NCBI GenBank assembly: GCA_900315595.1
Contig: OMZQ01000007.1
Span: forward strand, 1-64,000
Direction: 5' to 3'
DNA length: 64,000 nt
Origin: an uncultured Eubacteriales bacterium
GTDB taxonomy: Bacteria > Bacillota > Clostridia > Oscillospirales > Oscillospiraceae
Below, in pieces: positions 27,836 to 37,168 of the stretch (position 1 is its first letter; each line of letters opens with the position of its first letter). The translations under genes were made by a program, and so were the position numbers. A model generated the notes under the pieces. It was not told where the DNA came from, ran no database searches, and was given only the letters and a program-made list of their open reading frames with translations.

Positions 27836-30232
27836 TTACAGATTCCAGATGTTGTCCACGTACTCACGGACGGCGCGGTCGGCGGAGAAGATGCCGGACT
27901 TCGCGGTGTTCACCAGCATCATGCGGTTGAAGCGCGCGCGGTCGCCGTAGACGCGGGCCACGTCGCGCTGGGCGCGGGCGTAGTCGCTGAAGTCGGCCAG
28001 GGTCATATAGGCGTCGGCCACGCCGAAGCGGCTGGTGGTCAGGCTGGCGGCAATGTCGTCGAAGCGCTGGCCCAGCTCGCCGGAGGTGAGCATATTGAGG
28101 ACCCGGCGCAGCTCCGGCGTCACGTAGGCGTTGGGATCGTAGCCGGTCTGCCACAGGCGCTCCACCTCGTCGGCCTTCATGCCGAAGAGGAACATGTTCT
28201 CGTCGCCCACCTGCTCGTGGATCTCCACGTTCGCGCCGTCGAGCGTGCCGATCGTCACGGCGCCGTTGATCATAAACTTCATGTTGCCGGTGCCGGAGGC
28301 CTCCTTGCCCGCGATGGAGATCTGCTCGGAGATCTCGGCGGCGGGGATGATGATCTCGGCCAGGGAGACGCGGTAGTCCTCAATGAAGACGACCTTCAGC
28401 TTGTCGCGGACGTCCGGGTCGCTGTTGACCAGGTTGGAGACCGCCACGATCAGGGAGATGATCTGCTTGGCGCGGATATAGCCGGCGCTGGCCTTTGCGC
28501 CGAAGATGAAGGTCCGCGGCTGCCAGTTGTCGTTGGGCCGGGCCTTGATCTGGTTGTAGAGATAGAGGATGTGCAGGACGTTGAGCATCTGCCGCTTGTA
28601 CTCGTGCAGACGCTTGACCTGGACGTCAAACAGGGAGGTCGGGTCCACATTGACGCCGTTGGCATGGGCGATGTACCGGGCCAGGCGCTGCTTGTTGTGC
28701 AGCTTGATCTCAGCCAGGCGCTTGCCCACGGAGGCGTCGTCCTTGTACTTGAGCAGCTCCTCGAGGGCGTTGGCGTCCTTGAGGAAGCCGTCGCCGATCA
28801 GCTCGTGGAGCAGATCGGTCAGCTCGGGGTTGGACTGGCCCAGCCAGCGGCGGTAGGCGATGCCGTTGGTGACGTTCAGGAAGCGCTCCGGGGTGTACTG
28901 GTAGTAGTCGTGGAAGATGGTCTGCTCCAGGATCTCGGTGTGCAGGCGGGAGACGCCGTTGACCTTGTGGCAGCAGGCCAGGCAGAGATTCGCCATGCGG
29001 ACCTCGTTGTTGGCGATCACAGCCATCCAGTTCAGCTTGGCCTCGTCGTCGCCGTAGAAGGCGCGCAGCTTTTCCATCAGGCGGCGGTTGATCTCCTCGG
29101 TGATGGCGTAGACGCGGGGGAGCTGCTCCTTGAAGAGGCTGACGCTCCAGCGCTCCAGGGCCTCGCTCATCACGGTGTGGTTGGTGTAGGAAAGGGTGCG
29201 CTGGCAAATATCCCAGGCCTCGTCCCAGCCGAAGTCGTATACGTCCATCAGCAGCCGCATCAGCTCCGGCACGCAGAGGGCCGGATGGGTGTCGTTGATG
29301 TGGATCGCGACCTTGTCCGGCAGCGAGCGCAGGGTGCCGTAGCGCTTGATGTGGGAGCGGAGGATGGATTGCAGGGAGGCCGAGCAGAGCAGGTACTGCT
29401 GGCGCAGACGAAGGCGCTTGCCCTGAATGTGGTCGTCGGCGGGGTAGAGGACCTTGGAGATCGTCTCGGCCATCGTGTTCTGTTCCAGCGCGCGCACGTA
29501 GTCGCCGCGGGAGAAGGCCGCCATGTCAAAGCTCTGGGGCAGCTTCGCGGACCAGAGCACCAGCTTGTTGACGGCGTTGGTGTGGTAGCCGGAGATATAG
29601 AGGTTGTAGGGAACGGCCATGACCGTGGAGTAGCCGTGCTGGGCGACCTTGAACTTGCCGTTGTCGTACCACTCGTTGACCTCGCCGCCGAAGCGGACCT
29701 CCACGGCGTCGTCCTCCTTCGGGACCAGCCAGACGTCGCCCATTTGCAGCCAGTTGTCGGGCAGCTCCATCTGCCAGCCGTCCACGATCTGCTGCTTGAA
29801 GATGCCGAACTCATAGCGGATGGAGAAGCCGGTGGCGGGGTAGCCCAGACCGGTCAGCGCGTCAAGATAGCAGGAGGCCAGACGGCCCAGACCGCCGTTG
29901 CCGAGTCCGGCGTCGGGGTCGAGGGCGTAGAGGTCATGGATATCGATATCGAGCTTTTTGAGCGCGTCGGTGAAGACTTTCTCCCAGCCGAGGTTGTAGA
30001 GGTTGTTGTGCAGGGAGGTGCCGACCAGAAACTCCATGGACATATAGTAGACCTGCTTGCGTCCGTCGTCCTGATAGCTGCGCTTGAAGGCGCGGCGGCG
30101 GTCGTACATGGCGTTTCGGATGACGGTGCAGAGCGCCTTGTAGGCCTGCTTGTCGGTCGCCTCGTCCATGTTGCAGCCAAAGAGCCGCATGCAGGCTGCG
30201 TTTAACAGCTTGATGGCTTCAGATTGATTCAT
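27836..30232 (-). CDS. glgP: Glycogen/alpha-glucan phosphorylase (GT35)
   Basis: A 798-residue enzyme that releases glucose-1-phosphate from glycogen or maltodextrin using a PLP cofactor. The PLP lysine lies in EASGTGNMKFMINGAVTIGTLDGANVEI near the C-terminus. The N-terminal half has YYMSMEFLVGTSLHNNLYNL and DAGLGNGGLGRLASCYLDALT, and the middle has HINDTHPAL and RLHEYKRQMLN. The start at 30232 is set by GGAGGCATT. Length is near the family norm. No other glycogen gene is adjacent, so it stands alone. Confidence 0.96.
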   Translation of the reverse strand: MNQSEAIKLLNAACMRLFGCNMDEATDKQAYKALCTVIRNAMYDRRRAFKRSYQDDGRKQVYYMSMEFLVGTSLHNNLYNLGWEKVFTDALKKLDIDIHDLYALDPDAGLGNGGLGRLASCYLDALTGLGYPATGFSIRYEFGIFKQQIVDGWQMELPDNWLQMGDVWLVPKEDDAVEVRFGGEVNEWYDNGKFKVAQHGYSTVMAVPYNLYISGYHTNAVNKLVLWSAKLPQSFDMAAFSRGDYVRALEQNTMAETISKVLYPADDHIQGKRLRLRQQYLLCSASLQSILRSHIKRYGTLRSLPDKVAIHINDTHPALCVPELMRLLMDVYDFGWDEAWDICQRTLSYTNHTVMSEALERWSVSLFKEQLPRVYAITEEINRRLMEKLRAFYGDDEAKLNWMAVIANNEVRMANLCLACCHKVNGVSRLHTEILEQTIFHDYYQYTPERFLNVTNGIAYRRWLGQSNPELTDLLHELIGDGFLKDANALEELLKYKDDASVGKRLAEIKLHNKQRLARYIAHANGVNVDPTSLFDVQVKRLHEYKRQMLNVLHILYLYNQIKARPNDNWQPRTFIFGAKASAGYIRAKQIISLIVAVSNLVNSDPDVRDKLKVVFIEDYRVSLAEIIIPAAEISEQISIAGKEASGTGNMKFMINGAVTIGTLDGANVEIHEQVGDENMFLFGMKADEVERLWQTGYDPNAYVTPELRRVLNMLTSGELGQRFDDIAASLTTSRFGVADAYMTLADFSDYARAQRDVARVYGDRARFNRMMLVNTAKSGIFSADRAVREYVDNIWNL

Positions 30233-30349
30233 AATGCCTCCAAAAAAATGAAAAATAAGCAAGGAAACGCGCCGTGCGCCGAAAAACCGGGGCGGCGCGG
30301 ATAATCGCAAAACCGCACGGCGGAACGCTTCCGCCGCAGCAGTTTCTTT

Positions 30350-30378
30350 AGTATAGCATTATTTATCCGTGATTTCAA
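30350..30378 (-). promoter_or_regulatory. glgP promoter
   Basis: Minus strand TTGAAA, 17-nt spacer, TATACT. Confidence 0.7.
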
Positions 30379-30435
30379 GGTAAAGTTTTCCCGATAACCG
30401 CAGAAACTTAAATGCCCGTGGAACACTTTCCGCTC

Positions 30436-30464
30436 TTGCGCAAGCGGGAAAGCTGTGGTATAAT
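30436..30464 (+). promoter_or_regulatory. Promoter of the 275-residue membrane protein
   Basis: TTGCGC, 17-nt spacer, TATAAT, then GGAGG before the ATG at 30506. Confidence 0.7.
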
Positions 30465-30505
30465 GAAAGACCGAAAAAATACCGAAACGATCTGGAGGAA
30501 CGAAT

Positions 30506-31333
30506 ATGGATTCTCCCGTACATTCCCGCAATTCCCGCCCGCTGTGGATCCTTGCCGCGGCGTTCGCGGTCTGCGCGGCGCTGCTGCGCGCCTATATCCT
30601 GAAAAACTGCTTCGACCAGGCCGGCCTGCTGGCGGCGGGCAGCCATGCCCTGATCTGGCTCATGCTGCTCTCCGCCGTCTGTTTTGCGGCGCTGTTCTGG
30701 TTCAGCCTGCGGCTCAACCGCCTGCCCGGAACGAACGACTGCCTGCGGGCGAACGGCTTCGTCCTCTTTCCCCTCCTGCTGGCTGCGATCGGGGTTTTCT
30801 TTGGCAGTCTGTTCCGTCTGCTGGACGAGGGCAGCTCAATGACGCAGGTGGAGCGAATGGCCGAGCTGCTCGGCATGCTCGCCGCGATCTGCATGGCCCT
30901 CTCGGCCCTGATGCGGGAGACCCTCGGAAAGGCGGGCTTCTGGCTTCTGGTCCCGCTGACCGTCTATACCGGCGCAAGCCTGCTGATCCGCTTTCAGGAT
31001 TGGAGCCACGAGCCCATGCTGATCGAGCTGGTGCCGCAGCTTCTGACCATGATCTGCGCGATGCTGACCAACGCCCTCGTGCCCGGCTTCATGCTTGGAG
31101 CGGGACACCGCAGAAGCACGGTCCTGTTCGGGCTGATGACCGGCTTTTTCGCCGCGATGGCTCTGCCGGACTACCTGCTGGGCGTCAACTCCGCCCGCAG
31201 CGACCCGATGATCTATCTGGGCTTCGCCCTCTGGGCCGTGGTCCACGCCCTGCTTCTGCTCCGCAGGGGCGTTCAGGACGAGACGGCGGAGCCGGTCGTT
31301 CTCCCCGGCTCGGACGGGGACTTCTCCCTGTAA
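30506..31333 (+). CDS. Unrecognised multi-pass membrane protein
   Basis: A 275-residue protein with about eight hydrophobic helices, for example PLWILAAAFAVCAALLRAYI, HALIWLMLLSAVCFAALFWF, FVLFPLLLAAIGVFFGSLF and MIYLGFALWAVVHALLLL. The short tail is soluble and acidic. I see no catalytic motif and do not recognise a family. It has its own promoter, a good ribosome site (GGAGG), and a strong terminator about 110 nt downstream, so it is probably a single-gene unit. Confidence 0.75.
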   Translation: MDSPVHSRNSRPLWILAAAFAVCAALLRAYILKNCFDQAGLLAAGSHALIWLMLLSAVCFAALFWFSLRLNRLPGTNDCLRANGFVLFPLLLAAIGVFFGSLFRLLDEGSSMTQVERMAELLGMLAAICMALSALMRETLGKAGFWLLVPLTVYTGASLLIRFQDWSHEPMLIELVPQLLTMICAMLTNALVPGFMLGAGHRRSTVLFGLMTGFFAAMALPDYLLGVNSARSDPMIYLGFALWAVVHALLLLRRGVQDETAEPVVLPGSDGDFSL

Positions 31334-31441
31334 CGATTTCCTGATTTTTCCGGAATACGCTGCTCCCGTTCTGCGCAAGCTATCGCCAGAAAGACCCGCG
31401 CGCCGGTCCGGACGGACGCGCGGGACGGATCCAAACTGAAC

Positions 31442-31475
31442 CCGGCCGGTTCGTCAGAACCGGCCGGCCTTTTTT
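31442..31475 (+). terminator. Rho-independent terminator
   Basis: 10-bp stem CCGGCCGGTT / AACCGGCCGG followed by CCTTTTTT. Confidence 0.92.
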
Positions 31476-31551
31476 CTGTCCGGGAACCTTTTCGGCGGGA
31501 AATCGTCTTTTGCAAAGGGGCAGCTTCCTGTGCAGGCGCGAAATCCGCGCA

Positions 31552-31580
31552 TTGACAGGGTTCTGCTTTCATGGTATAAT
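31552..31580 (+). promoter_or_regulatory. Promoter of the YfhO-like gene
   Basis: TTGACA, 17-nt spacer, TATAAT: a full consensus sigma-A promoter. Confidence 0.85.
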
Positions 31581-31680
31581 AAACTGAATTATTGTGAAAA
31601 TCACGCGCTTTGCCGGGCGGCGGTCCGGCCTCTGCGCTCTGCATTGCCGCGCCGCACGCGGCGCTTTTGAGGTGAATCTT

Positions 31681-34600
31681 ATGACGCAAACGGATCTCCG
31701 CGGCTCCTTCCGCCGGGTTCAGACCGGGGGCGGCTTCCTTGCCAAGCCGCGCAAAGCACGCTATGTCTATCTGCTCGCCTTCTTCGTGCCGATGCTGGTC
31801 ATCGAGCTGCTCTGGGCCATCCATGAGGTCATGCCCTTCGGGGATCAGATGATCCTTGCCCACGATCAGTGGCACCAGTATTATCCCTTCTACCTGGATC
31901 TGCGCGAGCGGCTCGTGGAGGGGAACTCCCTGCTCCATTCCTGGCGGACGGGCATGGGCATCAACTATCTCTCCATGTTCGCCTACTATCTGGCAAGCCC
32001 GCTGAACTGGGTCGCGGCCCTGCTGCCGGTCCGGTTCGCAATGTACTGGTACAACTTTGCCGTCCTGCTCCGGTTCGGTCTGGCCGGACTGTTCTTCGCC
32101 TTCTTCCTGCGCAAGACCCTGGACCGCACGGAGCTTGCCGTCTCGGTCTTCGCCGTGGCCTACGCCCTGTGCGCCTTCTTCATGGGCTACTACTGGAACG
32201 CGATCTGGCTCGATACCGTCGCCCTGACGCCCCTGGTCGTGACGGGGACCGTCGCCCTTTTGAAGGAGGGAAAGTGGACGCTGTATACGTTCAGCCTCTT
32301 TCTCGCCGTCTGGTGCAGCTACTATATCGGCTTCTTCGTCTGCATCTTCGTCCTGCTGATCTTCATCGGCTGGCACGTCGTCAACTGGGACGACATCGGC
32401 GGCTTCGGAATCCGCCTGCTCAAGTTCGCCCTCTTTACGGCGGTGGCTCTGGGCATGACGGCCATGCTGACCGTTCCGGCCTTCCTGGGCCTGCAGGCGA
32501 CCTCCAACGCCGAAAACAAATTTCCGAAGGCGAACGCCCTGAACGTGAACGTCGGAACGGAGGATTCCATCAATACCGCCGCCGAGCGCCTGACCGCCGG
32601 GGAGCTTTCCGGGCTCAACGAATTCTTCGGCAGGGAGCCCGTCCGGTTTGATGCCGAGCGCAAGGTTTCCTACGTCTGGGGCGGCCCGGACGACGTGCTC
32701 CTGAATCTCAAGCTGGGCGAGTTCAAGGCTGCGGCCAAGTCCTTCCTGATGCCGCTGCGCGGCTTCCGGAAGGTGCTGTCCAATACCGCGGACGGCATCG
32801 TGCCGACCACGATGGAGGGCCTGCCGAACATTGCCTGCGGCTTTATCACGCTGATCCTTGCAATCCTCTATCTGTTCTGCCGCCGCATTCCGCTCCGGGA
32901 GCGTATTTTCGCCGTTTTGCTGCTCTTTTTCTTCGGGTGCAGCTTCCTGTTCCGGACGCTCGACTATATCTGGCACGGCTTCCACTTCCCGAATATGCTG
33001 CCCTTCCGGTTCAGCTTCCTGTGGAGCTTCACGGTCATCTATATGGGCTGCCGCGCCTATACGGAGCTGGACACCGTCCGCTGGTGGCGGGTCGCCCTTG
33101 CCGGCGTCCCGTGCGCACTGATCCTCTGGCAGATCCTGGACGTTCACCGGGAGCCGATCGTGCTGATCCCCACCCTCGCTGCAGCCGTGGTGAGCTTCAT
33201 CCTGCTGCTGCTCTATTCCACCCGGACGGTCAAAAAGACCCTGCTGGTCTGGTTCCTGTGCATTGGGATCCTGGGCGAATCCTGCCTCACCGCCGTACAG
33301 GGCGTTGAGGCGACCGGTACCACCGGCAGACAGTTCTACCCCTGGAAAAACGCCCAGATCCAGCCCCTGATCACCGAAATGGAGGAGCGGGAGAAGGGTA
33401 CCGTCGATCTCTGGCGCGCCGAGATCGCCTTGAAGTACACCCTCAACGAGGGGACGCTCTTCGGCTATAACGGCATCAGCACCTTCTCCTCCGCCGCAAA
33501 CAGCCGCGTCTCCAAGTTCCTGCAGAGCATCGGTCTGGCGGCGAGCGTGGGCGGCAACCGCTACGTCTATCAGGAGGCGGACCCCTTCACGAATCTGCTT
33601 CTGAACCTCAAATATATCATCGACCGCGGCGGGCGGCACAACGACCGGACCTATTTTGAGCAGGTCTATGAGAACGAGGGCGTCCGCCTGCTGAAAAACA
33701 AGGCCTACGTTCCGCTGGGCTTTGCGGTCAGCGACAACGCGCTCAACTTCGTCCCGGACGTCTATTCCCAGCCCTACGATCAGCTCAACCGCCTCTTCCG
33801 GGAAATGACCGGCGAGGAGGGTCAGCTCTACGCTCCGTTCAATGCGGAATCCGTGGAGGCCCTCGGCAGCGCGAAGATCAGCTCCAAGACCACGACCACC
33901 TTCTCGGCCGTCTGCGAAAACGCCGATGAGAACAACTGTATCGAGGTCACCTTCCGCATGCCGAAGGACGGCTACCTCTGCATCTACTCCAAAAGCAACA
34001 AGTGCAAGGATCTGGTGGTCTATGTGAACGGGAACCGGCAGTATACCTACTCCGACGGCTACGGCTACAACCGCAGCTTCGGCTCCCTCGTGGAAGGGGA
34101 CAGGGTCAGCCTGCGCTATCTCGCCAAGAATGGAAGCACGCCCTGCTCAGCCACCTTCGGCGCGGCGATCTTCCAGACCGAGCTCTTTGATTCGGCGCGC
34201 GCGAAGCTGATGAATCGGCGGATGATTACCACCCTGGTCAGCGATACCCGCATCGAGGGCGCGATCTCCATGCAGGAGCCGGGCCTGGTCTACACCTCCA
34301 TCCCCTATGACGACGGCTGGACGCTGACCGTTGACGGCGAGCCGACGGGCATCACCCCCGTGGGCGAGGCGATGATCGCCTTCCATCTGGAGCCGGGCAT
34401 GCACACCGTCGAGCTCCGGTTCGAGCCCCCCGGTCTCTCCGCCGGACTGACCGTCTCCATGGTCTGCGGCGCGGCCTTCCTGATCCTGCTGATCCTGGCC
34501 CTGCTGATGCGCTTCCGCACCCCGCCGATCGTCAAGGTCAAGCTCCATCTGGAGGACCCCGAGGCGAAGGCGCAGCCGGAGGTGTACGAGCCGGAAGCCG

Positions 34601-34917
34601 CCGGCGAATACGGGCAGGACGAGACGGCGTTCGACTGGGCCGTGCCTGACGGCGTACCGGAGGGCGGCTTTGTGCCGCAGGGCGGCGAGCCCGGCGCAGC
34701 GCCGGAGCAGCAGCCCGATGAGCAGAGCGCCGGCGCCCTGCCGCCGGAGGCGGACCCGATCTGGGCCGCGCCGGTCGAGAGCGGCGTGATGGACGGCGAG
34801 ACCGCCGTGTTCCGCCCCCAGAACGGCCTGGAGCCGGAGGCCCCGCCGATCGAGTCCTATCCCGAGGACGACATCAACCTGATCTTCCCGCCGAAGGAGC
34901 CGGAAAACCCGGAATAA
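31681..34917 (+). CDS. YfhO-family membrane protein
   Basis: A 1078-residue multi-pass protein of the YfhO family, which in Gram-positive relatives adds sugars to teichoic acids outside the cell. An N-terminal cytoplasmic stretch leads to a first membrane helix, then the family's first loop MILAHDQWHQYYPFYLDLRERL...LLHSWRTGMGINYLSMFAYYLASPLN. About 12 more helices follow, then a large extracytoplasmic domain (about 560-910), a final helix (MVCGAAFLILLILALLMRF) and an acidic, proline-rich C-terminal tail of about 120 residues, which is unusually long. GAGGTGA precedes the ATG at 31681; the longer frame reads through the leader. Confidence 0.85.
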   Translation: MTQTDLRGSFRRVQTGGGFLAKPRKARYVYLLAFFVPMLVIELLWAIHEVMPFGDQMILAHDQWHQYYPFYLDLRERLVEGNSLLHSWRTGMGINYLSMFAYYLASPLNWVAALLPVRFAMYWYNFAVLLRFGLAGLFFAFFLRKTLDRTELAVSVFAVAYALCAFFMGYYWNAIWLDTVALTPLVVTGTVALLKEGKWTLYTFSLFLAVWCSYYIGFFVCIFVLLIFIGWHVVNWDDIGGFGIRLLKFALFTAVALGMTAMLTVPAFLGLQATSNAENKFPKANALNVNVGTEDSINTAAERLTAGELSGLNEFFGREPVRFDAERKVSYVWGGPDDVLLNLKLGEFKAAAKSFLMPLRGFRKVLSNTADGIVPTTMEGLPNIACGFITLILAILYLFCRRIPLRERIFAVLLLFFFGCSFLFRTLDYIWHGFHFPNMLPFRFSFLWSFTVIYMGCRAYTELDTVRWWRVALAGVPCALILWQILDVHREPIVLIPTLAAAVVSFILLLLYSTRTVKKTLLVWFLCIGILGESCLTAVQGVEATGTTGRQFYPWKNAQIQPLITEMEEREKGTVDLWRAEIALKYTLNEGTLFGYNGISTFSSAANSRVSKFLQSIGLAASVGGNRYVYQEADPFTNLLLNLKYIIDRGGRHNDRTYFEQVYENEGVRLLKNKAYVPLGFAVSDNALNFVPDVYSQPYDQLNRLFREMTGEEGQLYAPFNAESVEALGSAKISSKTTTTFSAVCENADENNCIEVTFRMPKDGYLCIYSKSNKCKDLVVYVNGNRQYTYSDGYGYNRSFGSLVEGDRVSLRYLAKNGSTPCSATFGAAIFQTELFDSARAKLMNRRMITTLVSDTRIEGAISMQEPGLVYTSIPYDDGWTLTVDGEPTGITPVGEAMIAFHLEPGMHTVELRFEPPGLSAGLTVSMVCGAAFLILLILALLMRFRTPPIVKVKLHLEDPEAKAQPEVYEPEAAGEYGQDETAFDWAVPDGVPEGGFVPQGGEPGAAPEQQPDEQSAGALPPEADPIWAAPVESGVMDGETAVFRPQNGLEPEAPPIESYPEDDINLIFPPKEPENPE

Positions 34918-34955
34918 AAGGCGATTCCCGGCGGGATCCGCCAAACTTTTCCCCC

Positions 34956-34983
34956 TTGACAACCCAAAAATCCGTGCTATAAT
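34956..34983 (+). promoter_or_regulatory. thrS promoter
   Basis: TTGACA, 16-nt spacer, TATAAT. Confidence 0.8.
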
Positions 34984-34989
34984 TGTTGC

Positions 34990-35251
34990 ATCGAAAAAAG
35001 CGACGACGAAGACGGACGTCCGCGTCCACCGGTCAGAGAGAGACCCCCCGTGCTGAAAGGGCCTTGCGGTGTGCGAACGCTCCCACCCCTTCCGAGCCGT
35101 CTCCCGGAACGCGCAGGCCAGTATGGGAGACCGGGTCAGCCCGTTACAGCGGCCTATGAGCGGCGGTTTTTCGCAAACCGCAACCAGGGTGGAACCGTGG
35201 AATAAGTATTTATCCCACCCCTGACCAATCCGGTCGGGGGTGGTCTTTTTT
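34990..35251 (+). ncRNA. T-box riboswitch (threonine) of thrS
   Basis: A 260-nt leader with the T-box core AGGGTGGAACCG at 35186-35197, a stem I region with AGAGAGAG and GTGCTGAAAG, and an end terminator. Uncharged tRNA-Thr would favour the antiterminator and let thrS be read. ACC triplets near 35092-35096 could be the Thr specifier, but I cannot fold it exactly. Confidence 0.93.
35215..35251 (+). terminator. T-box terminator
   Basis: 12-bp stem CCACCCCTGACC / GGTCGGGGGTGG followed by TCTTTTTT. Confidence 0.9.
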
Positions 35252-35286
35252 CACCCCCGGAAACCAATCACAGACTGGGAGGTATT

Positions 35287-37086
35287 ATGATGTCTGAAGA
35301 AAATCTCTACACGTTCGAAAACGAAGCCTATCGCAAAACCTACTGGCACACCTGCTCGCATATCATGGCGCAGGCGGTCAAGCGCCTCTGGCCCGAGGTC
35401 AAGCTGGCCATCGGTCCGTCCATTGATCTGGGCTGGTACTACGACTTTGACGCTCCCTTCTCCTTCACCAACGAGCATCTGGAGCAGATCGAGGCCGAGA
35501 TGAAGAAGATCTGCAAGGAGCGCCTGCATCTGGAGCGCAGCGAGAAGCCCCGTCCCGAGGCCATCGCCTACATGGAGGCCAAGGGCGAGCCCTACAAGGT
35601 GGAGCTGATCAACGATCTGCCCGCCGATGCGGTCATTTCCTTCTACACGCAGGGCGAGTTCACCGACCTCTGCGCCGGTCCCCACCTGGATTCCACCGGC
35701 CGCGTGAAGCACAACGGCTTCAAGCTGACCAAGGCCTGCGGCGCCTACTGGCGCGGCGACTCCAACCGCAAGATGCTCCAGCGCATCTACGGCGTGGCCT
35801 TCCCCTCCAAGGAAGAGCTCCAGGCCTACCTCGACCAGCAGGCCGAGGCCCTCAAGCGCGACCACAACAAGCTCGGCCGCGAGCTCGAGTTCTTCACCAC
35901 GGTCGACTATATCGGCCAGGGCCTGCCCATCATCCTGCCCAAGGGCGCGCGCGTGATCCAGAAGCTCCAGCGCTGGGTCGAGGATACCGAGCGCAAGCGC
36001 GGCTATCAGCTCACCAAGACCCCCTATATGGCAAAGCGCGAGCTCTATAAGGTCTCCGGCCACTGGGACCACTACCGCGACGGCATGTTCATCCTCGGCG
36101 ACCCCGACGACGAGACGAAGGAGTGCTTCGCCCTGCGCCCGATGACCTGCCCCTTCCAGTACCAGGTCTTCCTGAACCGCGCCCGCTCCTACCGCGACCT
36201 GCCCATGCGCCTGAACGAGACCTCCACCCTCTTCCGCAACGAGGACTCCGGCGAGATGCACGGCCTGATCCGCGTCCGCCAGTTCACGATCTCCGAGGGC
36301 CATCTGATGGTCCGTCCCGAGCAGCTCGAGGAGGAGTTCAAGGGCTGTCTGGAGCTGGCAAAATACTGCCTCGACACCGTCGGCATGCTCGACGACTGCA
36401 CCTTCCGCTTCTCCCAGTGGGACCCCGCCAACCCGAACAACAAGTACGAGGGCACCGCGGAGCAGTGGGAGCTTGCCCAGGCCACGATGAAGACCATCCT
36501 GGACGATCTGGGCGTGGAGTACACCGTCGGCATCGACGAGGCCGCCTTTTACGGCCCGAAGCTGGATATCCAGTATAAGAACGTCTTCGGCAAGGAGGAC
36601 ACCCTGATCACGATCCAGGTCGATATGCTCCTGGCCCAGCGCTACGGCATGGAGTACACCGATACCGACGGCCAGAAGAAGATTCCCTATATCATCCACC
36701 GCACCTCTCTGGGCTGCTATGAGCGCACCCTGGCCTATCTGATCGAGAAGTACGCCGGCGCCCTGCCCCTGTGGATGAGCCCCGAGCAGGTCCGCGTCCT
36801 GCCCATCACCGACCGGGCCCACGACTACGCCGCCAAGCTGGTGGAAAACCTCCGCGCTCTGGATATCGACGCCGAGGGCGACTACCGCTCCGAAAAGCTG
36901 GGCTACAAGATCCGCGAGGCCCAGATGCAGAAGGTTCCCTATATGCTGGTCATCGGCGACCGGGATATGGAGAACGGCACCGTCTCCGTCCGCACCCGCG
37001 AGGGCAAAGACCTGGGCGCCATGACGCCCGAAGCCTTCCAGGCCCTCTGCCTGAAGCAGATCGCCGAGAAGGACCGCAGCTTCTAA
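35287..37086 (+). CDS. thrS: Threonyl-tRNA synthetase lacking the TGS domain
   Basis: A 599-residue class II synthetase charging tRNA-Thr. It begins almost at once with the editing domain (HTCSHIMAQAVKRLWPEVKLAIGPSIDLGWYYDF and later CAGPHLDSTGRV), so the ~60-residue TGS domain found at the N-terminus of most ThrS is absent. The catalytic part keeps the zinc ligands in RPMTCPFQYQVF, VRQFTISEGHLM and IIHRTSLGCYERTLAYLIEKYAGALPLWMSP. The anticodon-binding domain follows (VRVLPITDRAHDYA...). Two ATGs are adjacent at the start, with GGGAGG upstream. It is controlled by the T-box just before it. Confidence 0.97.
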   Translation: MMSEENLYTFENEAYRKTYWHTCSHIMAQAVKRLWPEVKLAIGPSIDLGWYYDFDAPFSFTNEHLEQIEAEMKKICKERLHLERSEKPRPEAIAYMEAKGEPYKVELINDLPADAVISFYTQGEFTDLCAGPHLDSTGRVKHNGFKLTKACGAYWRGDSNRKMLQRIYGVAFPSKEELQAYLDQQAEALKRDHNKLGRELEFFTTVDYIGQGLPIILPKGARVIQKLQRWVEDTERKRGYQLTKTPYMAKRELYKVSGHWDHYRDGMFILGDPDDETKECFALRPMTCPFQYQVFLNRARSYRDLPMRLNETSTLFRNEDSGEMHGLIRVRQFTISEGHLMVRPEQLEEEFKGCLELAKYCLDTVGMLDDCTFRFSQWDPANPNNKYEGTAEQWELAQATMKTILDDLGVEYTVGIDEAAFYGPKLDIQYKNVFGKEDTLITIQVDMLLAQRYGMEYTDTDGQKKIPYIIHRTSLGCYERTLAYLIEKYAGALPLWMSPEQVRVLPITDRAHDYAAKLVENLRALDIDAEGDYRSEKLGYKIREAQMQKVPYMLVIGDRDMENGTVSVRTREGKDLGAMTPEAFQALCLKQIAEKDRSF

Positions 37087-37168
37087 GAAATTTCAAACGG
37101 AACCCACTGTCCCGGATCCCACCCGTCAGGCGGTATTCGGGACAGCGTCTTTCCGGAAAGGAGCAACC

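Larger units (their letters stand above)
31334..31680. other. 347-bp non-coding region
   Basis: It contains a GC-rich palindrome around 31397-31425, a strong terminator at 31442-31475 and a promoter at 31552-31580. A 15-bp word TTCTGCGCAAGCTAT at about 31375 recurs at 49628. No gene is visible. Confidence 0.7.

Noticed and set aside
31273..33639. A 788-residue minus-strand frame opposite the YfhO-like gene
   Set aside because: Antisense of a clear membrane protein; high-GC codon use keeps shadow frames open.
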